The translations under genes and the position numbers were made by a program. Shown one piece after another: positions 28,828 to 38,048 of a stretch of 64,000 bases of DNA. How positions within the stretch are numbered: the first letter of the stretch is position 1; every line of letters starts with the position of its first letter. The notes below the pieces were generated by a model. It was not told the DNA's origin. It saw only the letters and a list, made by a program, of their open reading frames with translations, and searched no databases. Source of the stretch: Planctomycetota bacterium (GTDB lineage Bacteria; Planctomycetota; Planctomycetia; Planctomycetales; Planctomycetaceae); NCBI GenBank assembly GCA_022600195.1, contig JAHZKX010000059.1, positions 142,699 to 206,698 on the forward strand. Reading direction: 5' to 3'.

Positions 28828-29193
28828 CCTTAGTGGCCACGCGCTGGAATTGTCCAGCGGGAATAAACAATAATGCCCCAGATTTCCTTTAGTTGCTTTA
28901 ATCCTCGTTGAGTTCGCCGTTTTATAATATCATTGTTAATAGACAGAAATCCGGATAGTTTTAGCTAGAATCAAATGGTTTCAATCGATTGTTATGTTCC
29001 TCGGTCGATTCTATGAAGCTCCCGGCAAAGTCTATTGTACCTGGAACGCTCGCCGGTGGTGTTGCAATTGCTTGTGGTATGTCCGTTTGAATTTGAATTC
29101 GATGCAAAGTAAACTCGAGTTGAACATCAATTGGTGTTTAATTAATCGAATCAGTGATCGTTCTGATGAATCTTATCTCTATGGAGGTTGTCC
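28828..29193. other. Intergenic gap with motif C, copy 4
   Basis: Motif C lies at 28862-28895 (ACAATAATGCCCCAGATTTC, then CTTTAGTTGC). A 25-codon open frame at 29012-29089 has no family match, and I do not call it a gene. The downstream gene has GGAGG at 29183-29187. Confidence 0.5.
28862..28895 (+). repeat. Dispersed motif C, copy 4
   Basis: The most divergent copy, with AGATTT in place of AGGTCT. Confidence 0.5.
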
Positions 29194-31413
29194 TTGAAAC
29201 TTTTACATTTCTTCAGTCTGGTAGTGCTGATGGGAGCTGCGGCGTCCGCGCAAGAATCCAAAGTTCCTGTAGAAATCGGAAACCGTCGTGAGTTGTTCGT
29301 GGATAAATTCCTGATCGAGAAACTCGATGGCACGGCGTTGACCCTGCATAGGCCTGTTCCTCGCGAGGTTGCCATCGTACATGACGCGCCGTGGGAGGGC
29401 GAGACCTCGGCATACCATACTGTGTTTAAGGATGGTGACCTTTATCGGATGTACTATCGTGGTTCGGGACGTGGGAAGAGGCGGGGACGTTTGCTGGAAC
29501 GCCATCACATGAGCCATGAAACGACTTGCTACGCGGAAAGTAAAGACGGCATCCACTGGACCAAGCCCAACTTGGGCCTGTTTAAGCACGATGGCTCTAC
29601 CGCGAACAACATCGTCTGGTTTGGTCCCGGCGGACACAACTTTGCTCCCTTTAAAGACACTAACCCTGACTGCCCGCGTAAACGGCGCTACAAGGCACTG
29701 GCATTCATGCACGACGAAAAAGCCTTGGAGAAGGGAAGGCGGGTTCGCTGTCTCTATGCGTTCCATTCGCCCGACGGCATTCACTGGCAACTTTCCCAGA
29801 AAGAACCAGTGATGACCGACGGTGCGTTCGATTCTCTCAATGTGGCTTCATGGGACTCTGTGCGCAGATGCTACGTGGCGTTTGTGCGTAAGAATCGGCC
29901 CGGATTCGGACGCGATGCGGGAACGGCTACCTCAAAGGATTTCCTGAAATGGACCGAGACCAAGCGGCTCGAATATCCCGGCTCGCCACCCACCCAGATC
30001 TACACCAACGGAATCACACGCTACCGCCGCGCGCCGCACCTGTATTTCGGCTTCCCCATGCGCTACGTCGAACGCGACTACCGTCGCGAAGGAAGAAAAG
30101 GCTACGGCCTGACCGACGGTCTCTTCATGACCAGTCGAGATGGGTTGAACTTCCACCGCTGGACCGAGACGCTCATCCGTCCCGGTCTGCAACCCGATCG
30201 CTGGGTCACACGCAACAACTTCATCGCTCACGGACTCGTTTTCACCACTTCCCCCATTCACGACGGTCCTGAGATTTCCCTCTATTCCACCGAGGGTTAC
30301 TGGGAAGGCGAAGCCTGCCGAATACGTCGTTATACCATCCGGACAGATGGCTTTGTTTCCGTCCACGGACCTCCTTCCGGTGGTTCGCTGCTGACCAGAT
30401 CACTCACGTTTTCGGTACCACCACCCAACGCTCCCCGCACCGTTCGCATCGATCCGCTGGCCCGTCTGCGTGTCAATGAGGACAAGCCTATTCGCGGCGC
30501 GGGTTCACTCGAATTTCGCAAGGACGCCACACTGACTCTGGCGGGAACGCAGAATCTCGGACCTCAGGTCACCCTCGCGGTGTCGGTTCGCGGTGTTCCC
30601 TCGGGGCGAAGGCGTCTCTTTTCGACCTACGGGGGTGGAGAGATCAAGGAAAACGATATGCTCTTTGACATCGACAGCGCCGGTCGCGATTCGATTCGAT
30701 TCTACTGCGGAAAATTGAAGGTGAACGTGCCATTGGAGAAAACGGGAACCTGGAGCAGCGAGTCCAATGATGACTCAACCCACCACCTCGCGGCCACTTG
30801 GGATGACGGGAAAGTGACCGTCTATTTTGACGGTCGGAAAGTTGGATCTGGTGGAAAAGGTGGCATCGGTGATCTGAAGTTTACTCGTGGCGATTTGCGG
30901 TTCGGCGAAGACCACCCTGACACATCGGTTTCCAACGAACCCTTTCTCGGGTACGCCGATGATATTCTTGTCCTGCGCCGTGTACTCTCCGCCACGGAAA
31001 TCGCGCGGTTGGCGGAAGCGGGACAAGTGGCACCGAAATTTGCGAGCGATGATCGCGGCGTATTCCTCAACATCGACAACCCTGATTCCCCTCTAGCAGA
31101 CACCCTTGCCAACGATGTCGATCCTGCTCAGGCCGTCGTCGGTCCGTTGCCGAAATCCCCCGGCGAAGTCGAGTTGCTCCTGAACTTTGCTACCTCCGCC
31201 GCCGGCAGCCTACGTTGTGAGATTCAGGACGAGCAGGGAGATCCGCTCCCCGGATTCACGCTCAACGACTGCGACGAACTTTACGGTGATTCACTCGAAC
31301 AAGCACTGAGCTGGAACGGCGTCCGCGAGTTAAAATCTCTCGCCGGTCGCACTATCCGCCTCCGTTTTGAGCTTAAGGATGCCGATCTCTACGCTTTACG
31401 CTTTGGACGCTGA
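29194..31413 (+). CDS. Secreted GH32/GH43-like five-bladed propeller with LamG domain
   Basis: A TTG codon at 29194 lies 6 bases after GGAGG (29183-29187) and gives a clean signal peptide (LLHFFSLVVLMGAAASAQ). A TTG two codons earlier is too close to that site. Residues 25-400 resemble glycosyl hydrolase family 32/43-like propellers of planctomycetes (APWEGETSAYHTVFKDGDLY, RRYKALAFMHDEK, FDSLNVASWDS). About 440-610 is a concanavalin-like LamG domain (HHLAATWDDGKVTVYFDGRK). About 739 residues. Activity on an unknown polysaccharide is inferred; catalytic residues were not assigned. Confidence 0.75.
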   Translation: MKLLHFFSLVVLMGAAASAQESKVPVEIGNRRELFVDKFLIEKLDGTALTLHRPVPREVAIVHDAPWEGETSAYHTVFKDGDLYRMYYRGSGRGKRRGRLLERHHMSHETTCYAESKDGIHWTKPNLGLFKHDGSTANNIVWFGPGGHNFAPFKDTNPDCPRKRRYKALAFMHDEKALEKGRRVRCLYAFHSPDGIHWQLSQKEPVMTDGAFDSLNVASWDSVRRCYVAFVRKNRPGFGRDAGTATSKDFLKWTETKRLEYPGSPPTQIYTNGITRYRRAPHLYFGFPMRYVERDYRREGRKGYGLTDGLFMTSRDGLNFHRWTETLIRPGLQPDRWVTRNNFIAHGLVFTTSPIHDGPEISLYSTEGYWEGEACRIRRYTIRTDGFVSVHGPPSGGSLLTRSLTFSVPPPNAPRTVRIDPLARLRVNEDKPIRGAGSLEFRKDATLTLAGTQNLGPQVTLAVSVRGVPSGRRRLFSTYGGGEIKENDMLFDIDSAGRDSIRFYCGKLKVNVPLEKTGTWSSESNDDSTHHLAATWDDGKVTVYFDGRKVGSGGKGGIGDLKFTRGDLRFGEDHPDTSVSNEPFLGYADDILVLRRVLSATEIARLAEAGQVAPKFASDDRGVFLNIDNPDSPLADTLANDVDPAQAVVGPLPKSPGEVELLLNFATSAAGSLRCEIQDEQGDPLPGFTLNDCDELYGDSLEQALSWNGVRELKSLAGRTIRLRFELKDADLYALRFGR

Positions 31414-31557
31414 TATTTCATATTCAATTTTGCTATTCAATTTCGTCCCTCAGAACTGAATTATGGACTCGGTCTCTGTTTTTAGTGTTATCATTTATTT
31501 GTTCTTATTCTTAACTGATTGATGCGAGTCATGTATCATTTTCCTCAGTAAAAAATC

Positions 31558-32148
31558 TCAATGGTGCGATTCGTTCGAGTTTGCTTCGTCATCATTCTTG
31601 TTTGAATTCACCAGCTTTGCAATACCCCATACGACAAGTCCACATCCTATGAAACAAATCGCCATGGAAAGAAGAGCTCCACAAACGATGAGTGCTAAGT
31701 GAGTCGTAAAGACAGATCGAGCAAATGAAAATATTCGATCTTCAGTTCCACCAACAACTTCAATTTCTATTTTTACGGGAGCTGGTATTTCAACGTAACC
31801 GATGCTATTGCTTGAACTCATTCCTCTGTTTGAGGAAATTGAAAGATCGGTAACAAAATTAAAAAATTTGCCTGTTGCCTGATTCCTGATTTTGAATTCC
31901 ATTCCGTCAGGTAAAGTCTTTGATTGAGTATAGCTCTTGCCTTCAAAAACTGTCTGGTAATCATTCCACAGGTAATAGTTACCTGGTTCTTCAATCGTTA
32001 CCTGAGTTATTCCTGGAACCTTGAACTGCTCTCCATTTCTATTATCAATTAGATCATATACTAGAATTGGTATTACCATGGTAATGACAATCATCCCCAG
32101 GATGAACAGGGTGATTCCAGTGACAAGTGTTTTCAATCCTGGTGCCAT
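31558..32148 (-). CDS. Two-TM membrane protein of unknown function
   Basis: The 196-residue protein has one hydrophobic helix at each end (about 8-30 and 147-175). A soluble middle contains a beta region (ITQVTIEEPGNYYLWNDYQ) and a polar charged C-tail (NKNDDEANSNESHH). No family is recognised; comparable two-helix proteins are common in planctomycetes. It starts 13 bases downstream of the stop of the YcaQ-like gene on the same strand, so the two are probably co-transcribed. Confidence 0.6.
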   Translation of the reverse strand: MAPGLKTLVTGITLFILGMIVITMVIPILVYDLIDNRNGEQFKVPGITQVTIEEPGNYYLWNDYQTVFEGKSYTQSKTLPDGMEFKIRNQATGKFFNFVTDLSISSNRGMSSSNSIGYVEIPAPVKIEIEVVGGTEDRIFSFARSVFTTHLALIVCGALLSMAICFIGCGLVVWGIAKLVNSNKNDDEANSNESHH

Positions 32149-32161
32149 GATTTCCTCTATC

Positions 32162-33295
32162 TCATTTGATGTTGAATTCCAACGCGTTGCAGCCGTTGAA
32201 TTTGGCGAATGACAACAGTTTTGATTCCATTTTTTTCTGTAATAAACGCTGGTCTACGTTTTTTTCGTAGTGAATGGATTGAATCATAAGCCGTTGGTTG
32301 GGGCGGTCTGCTTTGCAATCGATGCGGGCTACAAAGCGGCTGCCCTGGAGGACTGGTAGAGAAAAGTATCCATATTTTCTTTTGGGAGCCGGTACGTAGC
32401 ATTCAATTTTGTAATCATAATCAAAAAAGGTGAGCAGCTTTTTTCTCTGGATGATCAAATTATCAAACGGAGATAAAATATGAACTTTGGGGCTGACCCG
32501 GGGGATGTTCTCCAGTGATTGTTTGAGAGCGTAATAAGGTTGCTCAACGCCTGCTACTGAGACTGGCGTGATTTCGCCCGCGGACACCATTTCCTTGAGC
32601 GTTGATAACACGGTTGTCTTGGTTTGCGATTTGCGCATGTAGGACATTTCGCTTCCCGTCGCGAGTCCATGATGCTGCAATGTTCTTTGAATCAGATAGC
32701 GGGCATAGTCGGTTTCGCTGGGGAGTGTGGTATCAACAGAACTGGGAATCACATTCTCAGGCAGATCGTAGACTTTTTGGAATCCCTCGCGTCGGGTGAT
32801 TTCCAGCTTGCCTTCGAGGAACAGGCGCTCTAATGCTTTTTTGGCTGGCTTCCAATCCCACCACCCTGATTTTCCCTGCTTCGTCATTTCAAAGTCTTTT
32901 GACCGAAGGGGGCCTTCTTTTTCTATCCGCTTTAAAATCTGTTTCATCAATTTCAGATCTCTGGGAAACCAGGAAGCCTCGCGTTTCTGAAATTCTTTCT
33001 TTGGGAGTAACGAATAACGGTAGTCTTTCATGGGCAGGTAAGAGGCGGCATGGCTCCAGTATTCAAACACGTCTCGTGATTCAACGAGATGACTCAGGTC
33101 TGCTGGACTATATTTCTGATTGCGACTCCAGAAAACATGGTGATGCGCACGTTCCACAACTGAGATGGTGTCAATCTGGACGTATCCCAGATGCTCAATG
33201 ATTTGAACGGGTTCCAAAGCGGGGCCTGCCAGCTGCTGGCTGGCGACCATCAAACGCTGCGCAGATTTCAATGGTAACTGGATGGTTTTCATCAC
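32162..33295 (-). CDS. YcaQ-type winged-helix DNA glycosylase
   Basis: A 377-residue protein of the HTH_42 family, whose members include interstrand-crosslink DNA glycosylases such as E. coli YcaQ. Key landmarks: IIEHLGYVQIDTISVVERAH (about 32-51), including the Q-x-D catalytic-type motif, then HHHVFWSRNQ, EYWSHAASYLPM and the C-terminal LSPFDNLIIQRKKLLTFFDY. E. coli YcaQ unhooks crosslinked bases. The family call is strong, but activity in this lineage is inferred. The gene starts with the ATG at 33295. Confidence 0.85.
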   Translation of the reverse strand: MMKTIQLPLKSAQRLMVASQQLAGPALEPVQIIEHLGYVQIDTISVVERAHHHVFWSRNQKYSPADLSHLVESRDVFEYWSHAASYLPMKDYRYSLLPKKEFQKREASWFPRDLKLMKQILKRIEKEGPLRSKDFEMTKQGKSGWWDWKPAKKALERLFLEGKLEITRREGFQKVYDLPENVIPSSVDTTLPSETDYARYLIQRTLQHHGLATGSEMSYMRKSQTKTTVLSTLKEMVSAGEITPVSVAGVEQPYYALKQSLENIPRVSPKVHILSPFDNLIIQRKKLLTFFDYDYKIECYVPAPKRKYGYFSLPVLQGSRFVARIDCKADRPNQRLMIQSIHYEKNVDQRLLQKKMESKLLSFAKFNGCNALEFNIK

Positions 33296-33596
33296 TTATT
33301 TTATAGGACCTTAAAGGATAATGGATCAACACAATCAGGCGACGTTCATTCTGTACCTGCCTGAGCATGGTACAATTGTGTAAAACACAAGTCTATCAGG
33401 CAAGTTGTTTTTGGAACAAACAAAAGGGCCGCACGCTCATAAAGGATGAGCGACACCCGGCGCACCGATGAGAAGTTCGGCCCACAACACCATTTTCTTG
33501 CATCCGTAATGACACTGGTGTAAAGTGAAATCACTCGAGTTATCGCTACATTCATTAATCCATACCGCAATACTGCCATGAACAGGAATCTCCAGC
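33296..33596. other. Intergenic gap with REP-like hairpin
   Basis: CGCTCAT (33435-33441) and ATGAGCG (33446-33452) form a perfect 7-base hairpin, followed by ACACCCGGC (33453-33461). A hairpin with a similar tail lies at 63437-63468. No gene is seen in this gap. Confidence 0.5.
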
Positions 33597-34475
33597 ATGA
33601 ACCCCAGACTCATTCTCGCTCTCGTATTCCCGCTTCTTACCTTCAGTAACGCTGCGATTGCCCAGAAACTGACGTCAGATATTCCTTACGTGGAGAATGG
33701 TCACGCTCGTCACGTGCTTGATATTTACACGCCGGAAAATTCTGCCGGGAAGCGCCTGCCCGTTGTGTTCTGGATTCACGGTGGTGGCTGGCGTGTGGGC
33801 GACAAGAGTGATGTTGCACTGAAACCCAAAGTACTGACTGATCGTGGTTTTGTTTTTGTGTCGACGAATTATCGACTTCTACCAGAAGTGAAAATGGATG
33901 CGTTGACGGGCGATGTCGCCAAGTCGCTCGCCTGGGTACACAAAAACATTGCCAGGTATGGCGGCGATCCCAAACGGATTTTTGTGGGGGGGCATTCTGC
34001 CGGTGCTCAGTTGGCGGCGTTAATTTGTACTGACGACCGCTACTTAAAGAATGAAGGGGTGCCGTTCGATGTGCTCAAAGGTTGTGTTCCGGTTGACGGA
34101 GATACTTACGATATCCCCAAGATCATCATGACAGCGGAATTTCGTCAGGCCCTTTACGGCGGTAAGATGTTTACCTTTGGGCATCGACAAAAATTCGGGA
34201 ACGACCCGGAAAAGCATATTGATTATTCAGCCGTGACTCATGTGAAGAAAGGTAAAGGCATTCCGCCTTTCCTCATTCTGTATTTTCCGGGTAATTCAGA
34301 CACAAGGGCTCAGGCGCAAAGATTGGGAAGTGTCCTGAAGGCATCAGAGATTCCCACAACCCTGCATGGCAAAGGCGATAGCAACCACAATCGCCTGAAT
34401 AACGACCTTGGTAAGCCCGATGACCCGGCGACACAAAAACTCTATGAGTTTCTGGATCCCTTGGTTTCACAATGA
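33597..34475 (+). CDS. Exported alpha/beta hydrolase (esterase-like)
   Basis: The 292-residue protein has a signal peptide (1-22). It has an oxyanion-hole HGGGW (61-65) and the nucleophile Ser134 in GHSAG (132-136), as in the Abhydrolase_3/BD-FAE esterase group. The acid and His should lie near the C-terminus ([10 protein letters not shown]). It likely cleaves esters on carbohydrates or small molecules outside the cytoplasm, but the substrate cannot be told. The start at 33597 is preceded by AGGAATC. Gene debris follows immediately. Confidence 0.85.
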   Translation: MNPRLILALVFPLLTFSNAAIAQKLTSDIPYVENGHARHVLDIYTPENSAGKRLPVVFWIHGGGWRVGDKSDVALKPKVLTDRGFVFVSTNYRLLPEVKMDALTGDVAKSLAWVHKNIARYGGDPKRIFVGGHSAGAQLAALICTDDRYLKNEGVPFDVLKGCVPVDGDTYDIPKIIMTAEFRQALYGGKMFTFGHRQKFGNDPEKHIDYSAVTHVKKGKGIPPFLILYFPGNSDTRAQAQRLGSVLKASEIPTTLHGKGDSNHNRLNNDLGKPDDPATQKLYEFLDPLVSQ

Positions 34476-34500
34476 GGAGTAAATCTCGTTCCGACAAATC

Positions 34501-34659
34501 TGTGCAGGGGCCGGCGGCCAGTATACGATCATTATTCCCTCGCACAATCTGGTTGTCGTAAGAATGGGATACTACAAAGGATCCAGTGTGGGATTCGAAG
34601 CACTCCGAAAGTCGTTGACGCTACTGATGCAGACAGTCCCCAAGCGCCAAAAGAAGTAA
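34501..34659 (+). pseudogene. C-terminal remnant of a serine hydrolase (beta-lactamase/PBP-like)
   Basis: About 52 codons starting at 34501 read AGAGGQYTIIIPSHNLVVVR, then MGYYKG, ending at the stop 34657-34659. This matches the last strand and helix of class C beta-lactamase-like serine hydrolases. The catalytic SxxK and YxN parts are missing. It starts 25 bases after the esterase stop with no start codon. Confidence 0.6.
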
Positions 34660-34727
34660 GGGTTCTACCAGGCTCTGATTTCTTTTTAAGAGGACGCGGG
34701 ATGGTATTGATCGTAACGGAGGAGGTG

Positions 34728-35483
34728 CTACCTGCGCCGAAGGTGTGCTTGATGGTGAACCCGCACCACTGTCGATTTTTTGGCAAGCAGGTCTACTCTG
34801 ATACTGAGAATCACATATTTCTGATCATCACGGTGATCGATGATTCTATAGCGCCTTTATTAACGGAGTACTGCTCCTTCGGTAAAACGAAGGTCAGACG
34901 GCATTGAGGGTAGTTCTCGAGGTAATCATTGGTCACTGTAGCTGTGACATTGTTATGGGTGCCATCGTTAGCAGGTTCGAACTGGAAACGTAAAGGAGGT
35001 GCTTCTTCCCGTCCAAAAGGAATAGCGGCGGTTTTGTGGCCGTTGTAGGTGCTGCTTTTCACACGTTCGTTTTTCAATCGCACAACGCGAAAACTGACTG
35101 CATTGACTTTCCCAATACGTAGCGTTGGTGTGGAGCCGAGCGGCATGATTCTTTCGCCTGTGCCATGAGCGTCATGGATCATGCAGATCCGATGTTGGTT
35201 CAGTAGGTCGATAGGACCATTGCCTTCGAAGGCGTTGATGATTTTGTATTGGCAGTCAGGCCGTGATGCCAGCAAAGCGTCGGCTTGGGACGAGTCGTCA
35301 TGCCAGGGGTGGCCAAAATTCAGCACCGACAGGTTCGGGCCGAAATTGATCAATCCTACTGGATCGCAATACCACTTTTCGTGACCATAGAACTGATGAA
35401 TGCCAAAGCCAAGCAACTGCAGACCGTTCGGGGAGAACTCAATAATTGGGAGCGCTTCGTTGACGCGAACTCAAGATCAATCA
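34728..35483 (-). pseudogene. Frameshifted partial paralogue of the 6565-8505 gene
   Basis: Minus-strand codons read from about 35483 downward give a frame matching the last third of the 6565-8505 protein. Shared blocks include GHEKWY, FGHPWH, RIGKVNAVSFRVVR and PANDGTH, with roughly 60 percent identity by eye. The frame ends at ESSITVMIRNM (stop near 34811). One-base-shifted codons then continue the match (QKYVILSIRV), ending at a TAG at 34728-34730. The N-terminal two thirds of the gene is missing. It is a pseudogene, not a short functional copy. Confidence 0.75.
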
Positions 35484-35930
35484 TAGGTGCTACCGGTAGG
35501 ATTTTGTTTTTTACCCTTCCCACCGATTTAATTCTCAGACCGGGGTTGGAGGGGGTCAGGAGGAGGAAAAGGTTGATCCAGTTTGTTTGAGCTGATTAGA
35601 ACACAGGATTTTTTATCGTCAAGCCCTGCGGTCGCTCAGGCCAGGATTCTCGACGACATCAGAGCAATCACATCAACAAAACATAATCGAGTAACGAATA
35701 ACAGGTTCCGATTCACATCGATACAAAAGGAAGCAATGATGTGGGTCGAGTGGCTAAGATTGACTGCCCTACTTGCTACTTTTACAATGGTGAACGTCGA
35801 TCACGCCTGATTCTATTCGTGAGACTCGTCGCGTTCCGTAAAGCAAAACAAACGATTTGTTTAACGGGTATATCATGGCACTCCAATCCCCATATCGCAG
35901 ATGGGATTTTTATCATTGAGAACCCCTCCC
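35484..35930. other. Intergenic gap with no clear feature
   Basis: A 450-base gap upstream of the sialidase-like gene. Several short open frames overlap here but none looks coding. A stretch near 35729-35750 weakly resembles motif C (AAGCAATGATGTGGGTC), too degenerate to list as a copy. Confidence 0.4.
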
Positions 35931-37562
35931 ATGAATGTAAGATCTGTCCTCTTCATTGCCTGCCTGTTTGTCATGTTCCCAGGCTCTTTTGCGTTAGCAA
36001 ACGAGAGTGGCATCACATGGCTCGTTAATTATGACGGCAAGGGGTTACCAAGCTCTGAATGGAAAGTTATCGGAAATCCGAATGCGACAATCGATTCGGA
36101 GGGGTTAAGACTAGTCGATGACTCAGTCGAAATGGCTTGTTTCCGAGCGCCGTGGAAATGGAAATCGGACCAGGAGATCATAGTCGAGGCAAAGGTAAAG
36201 GTGTTGTCTGTCAGTGGTTCGCGGATCACCGGTACGCAGAAAAAAAGGAACGCGTCTCTGTGGCCTTGGCGCGATGGGGCTGCTGTGTCCGTGCTGGTCA
36301 GCGATGGCCGACATCATGATGGGTTGGTGCTTTTTCCAACCTCTGCCGCGAGCCATACGGATCGGTCCATTAGGATGAATACCACGAGCGATTTTCACTT
36401 GTATCGACTGATTATTCGAGGCAGAGATATGGAGATTTGGGTCGATGGTGAGCGAAAAGTGACCGGTCAAGGTGCGTTTTGGAAGCCGACAGATTCGCCC
36501 GAGCCTTTCATTCAATTCGGGTCGAGTGCGCCGGCCGGACTGGGCGAGGCGATTTGGGCTTCAGTGAGGCTGGGCGTGCGGAAAATCACTACTCCGCCAC
36601 TAAAGGACCCCGTCAAGATAACGGTCAGCAAGCCATGGGATATTCCCCGAAAGGAAGTCAACCATACGCGGCCTTATCTCTACGATATGGGGGACGGGCT
36701 ACTGCTTATGAGTGTGGCTCAAGGTAGGGACGCTTTTTACGAACCTTATGGATTGCTCAAATCGACCGATGCCGGTAAGACCTGGGAGCCTATCTCAGGA
36801 CTTGATCAATTGGAGACCACCCCGCTGCCTATGTTGCGCCGTCCCGATGGAACCATCCTTGGCATGTCGCGCTGGACCCGCACCCAGCCCGATGGTTCTG
36901 TCGTGGGGAAAACTACCTACATGAACGCTCAAGCCACGTCGTTCACAATGGAAGATAACCGGATTGTTTTGCCGAAGGAGTTCACTAACGAATCTCCGGG
37001 AGACGTGATTATCTGCGAACGCCACGTTTGGAACGATGACGATGGTGGCGCGACGATGGTCGTGTGGAGCCGGAAGAAGGTGAAGCTGAAGGATGGACGC
37101 ACTAGAACGATGCGGATGTCGCACCTCGTGCGCAGTACAGACAACGGCAGGACGTGGAACTACCTTTCCACAATCGGTCCTGGCGGTGAACCGGCTGTGG
37201 TGCGTCTGACTGACATCAAGATGACCGCTGTGATCAGAGGTGGCGGTTCGAGAATGTACCAGATGTTTTCCCATAACGCCGGGAAGACCTGGACGGAACA
37301 CGTCGAACTCGAAGTGGGAAAAGTATTACCCGATCTGGTGCTCATGAGCAACGGAATTCTTGCGTGCAGTTTCGGGCGGCCAGTCTCAAGCCTCATGTTT
37401 AGTCTCGATCATGGAAAAACCTGGACGTCGCACCACGTTATTTCTGAGAAGATTCGTTTCAATTACACCAGCATCCGGGAAATCAGCCCCGGTCGTCTGC
37501 TCTATGTTCACGACGCGCCGGAAATGAATGCGATGTTCATCGATGTGCAGCGAGCACAGTGA
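35931..37562 (+). CDS. Secreted sialidase-like BNR-repeat protein
   Basis: The start at 35931 gives a clean signal peptide (NVRSVLFIACLFVMFPGSFA). The N-terminal region (about 30-190) resembles a concanavalin/3-keto-disaccharide-hydrolase-like domain. About 210-530 contains four BNR/Asp-box motifs: DAGKTWEPI, DNGRTWNYL, NAGKTWTEH and DHGKTWTSH. Six-bladed propellers of this kind include exo-alpha-sialidases, but the catalytic Arg triad and Tyr were not assigned, so glycosidase activity is uncertain. 543 residues. Confidence 0.8.
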   Translation: MNVRSVLFIACLFVMFPGSFALANESGITWLVNYDGKGLPSSEWKVIGNPNATIDSEGLRLVDDSVEMACFRAPWKWKSDQEIIVEAKVKVLSVSGSRITGTQKKRNASLWPWRDGAAVSVLVSDGRHHDGLVLFPTSAASHTDRSIRMNTTSDFHLYRLIIRGRDMEIWVDGERKVTGQGAFWKPTDSPEPFIQFGSSAPAGLGEAIWASVRLGVRKITTPPLKDPVKITVSKPWDIPRKEVNHTRPYLYDMGDGLLLMSVAQGRDAFYEPYGLLKSTDAGKTWEPISGLDQLETTPLPMLRRPDGTILGMSRWTRTQPDGSVVGKTTYMNAQATSFTMEDNRIVLPKEFTNESPGDVIICERHVWNDDDGGATMVVWSRKKVKLKDGRTRTMRMSHLVRSTDNGRTWNYLSTIGPGGEPAVVRLTDIKMTAVIRGGGSRMYQMFSHNAGKTWTEHVELEVGKVLPDLVLMSNGILACSFGRPVSSLMFSLDHGKTWTSHHVISEKIRFNYTSIREISPGRLLYVHDAPEMNAMFIDVQRAQ

Positions 37563-38048
37563 TGGAAAAAGACATGAGAAAAAAACCGGGAGGAAACGGG
37601 GCGAACGGATCAATTCATCCGCGAATCTCGTCAAATCGTGGACAGAAAATAAAACCACAGTTTTTCTCGGTCTCAATTGTCTTAAAACTCTGGCTGATTG
37701 AGTTCAGTGAATTATGATTTTCAGGATGAATTTGTCCGACAAATTGGTCTTGGTTTCAGACAATAATTAGGATTGGATCTAGCTCTTCGAAAATCCAACG
37801 ATTTTAGGACAGAGAAGAATAGCACCATCACGTTGCTGTGACTTTCTTAAGAACATCGTGGCATTGTGAATCATGGGTGGTGAAGCACCTAAACCAAGCT
37901 GGAATCATACGAATTTGAAGAGATTTGATAGCAAATGCGAAACGGTTGCAGTAGAATCAACCCAAAACTGTTGAGTGTGGCTGAGGCACAATCCGTAGGG
38001 AATGTGTCAGACTACTACTTCTCGGAAAGACCTGAGAGGGTAATGTTG
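37563..38048. other. Intergenic gap, no recognisable feature
   Basis: A 485-base gap between same-strand genes. AT-rich, with no clear hairpin and no coding remnant. The downstream ribosome binding site GAGAGGG is at 38034-38040. Confidence 0.4.

Noticed and set aside
29012..29089. 25-codon hydrophobic open frame
   Set aside because: Too short, no family, no ribosome binding site.
34532..34786. 84-codon minus-strand open frame
   Set aside because: It overlaps the serine-hydrolase remnant and the tail of the paralogue pseudogene; no independent support.
35729..35750. Fifth copy of motif C
   Set aside because: Only the first dozen bases resemble the consensus.
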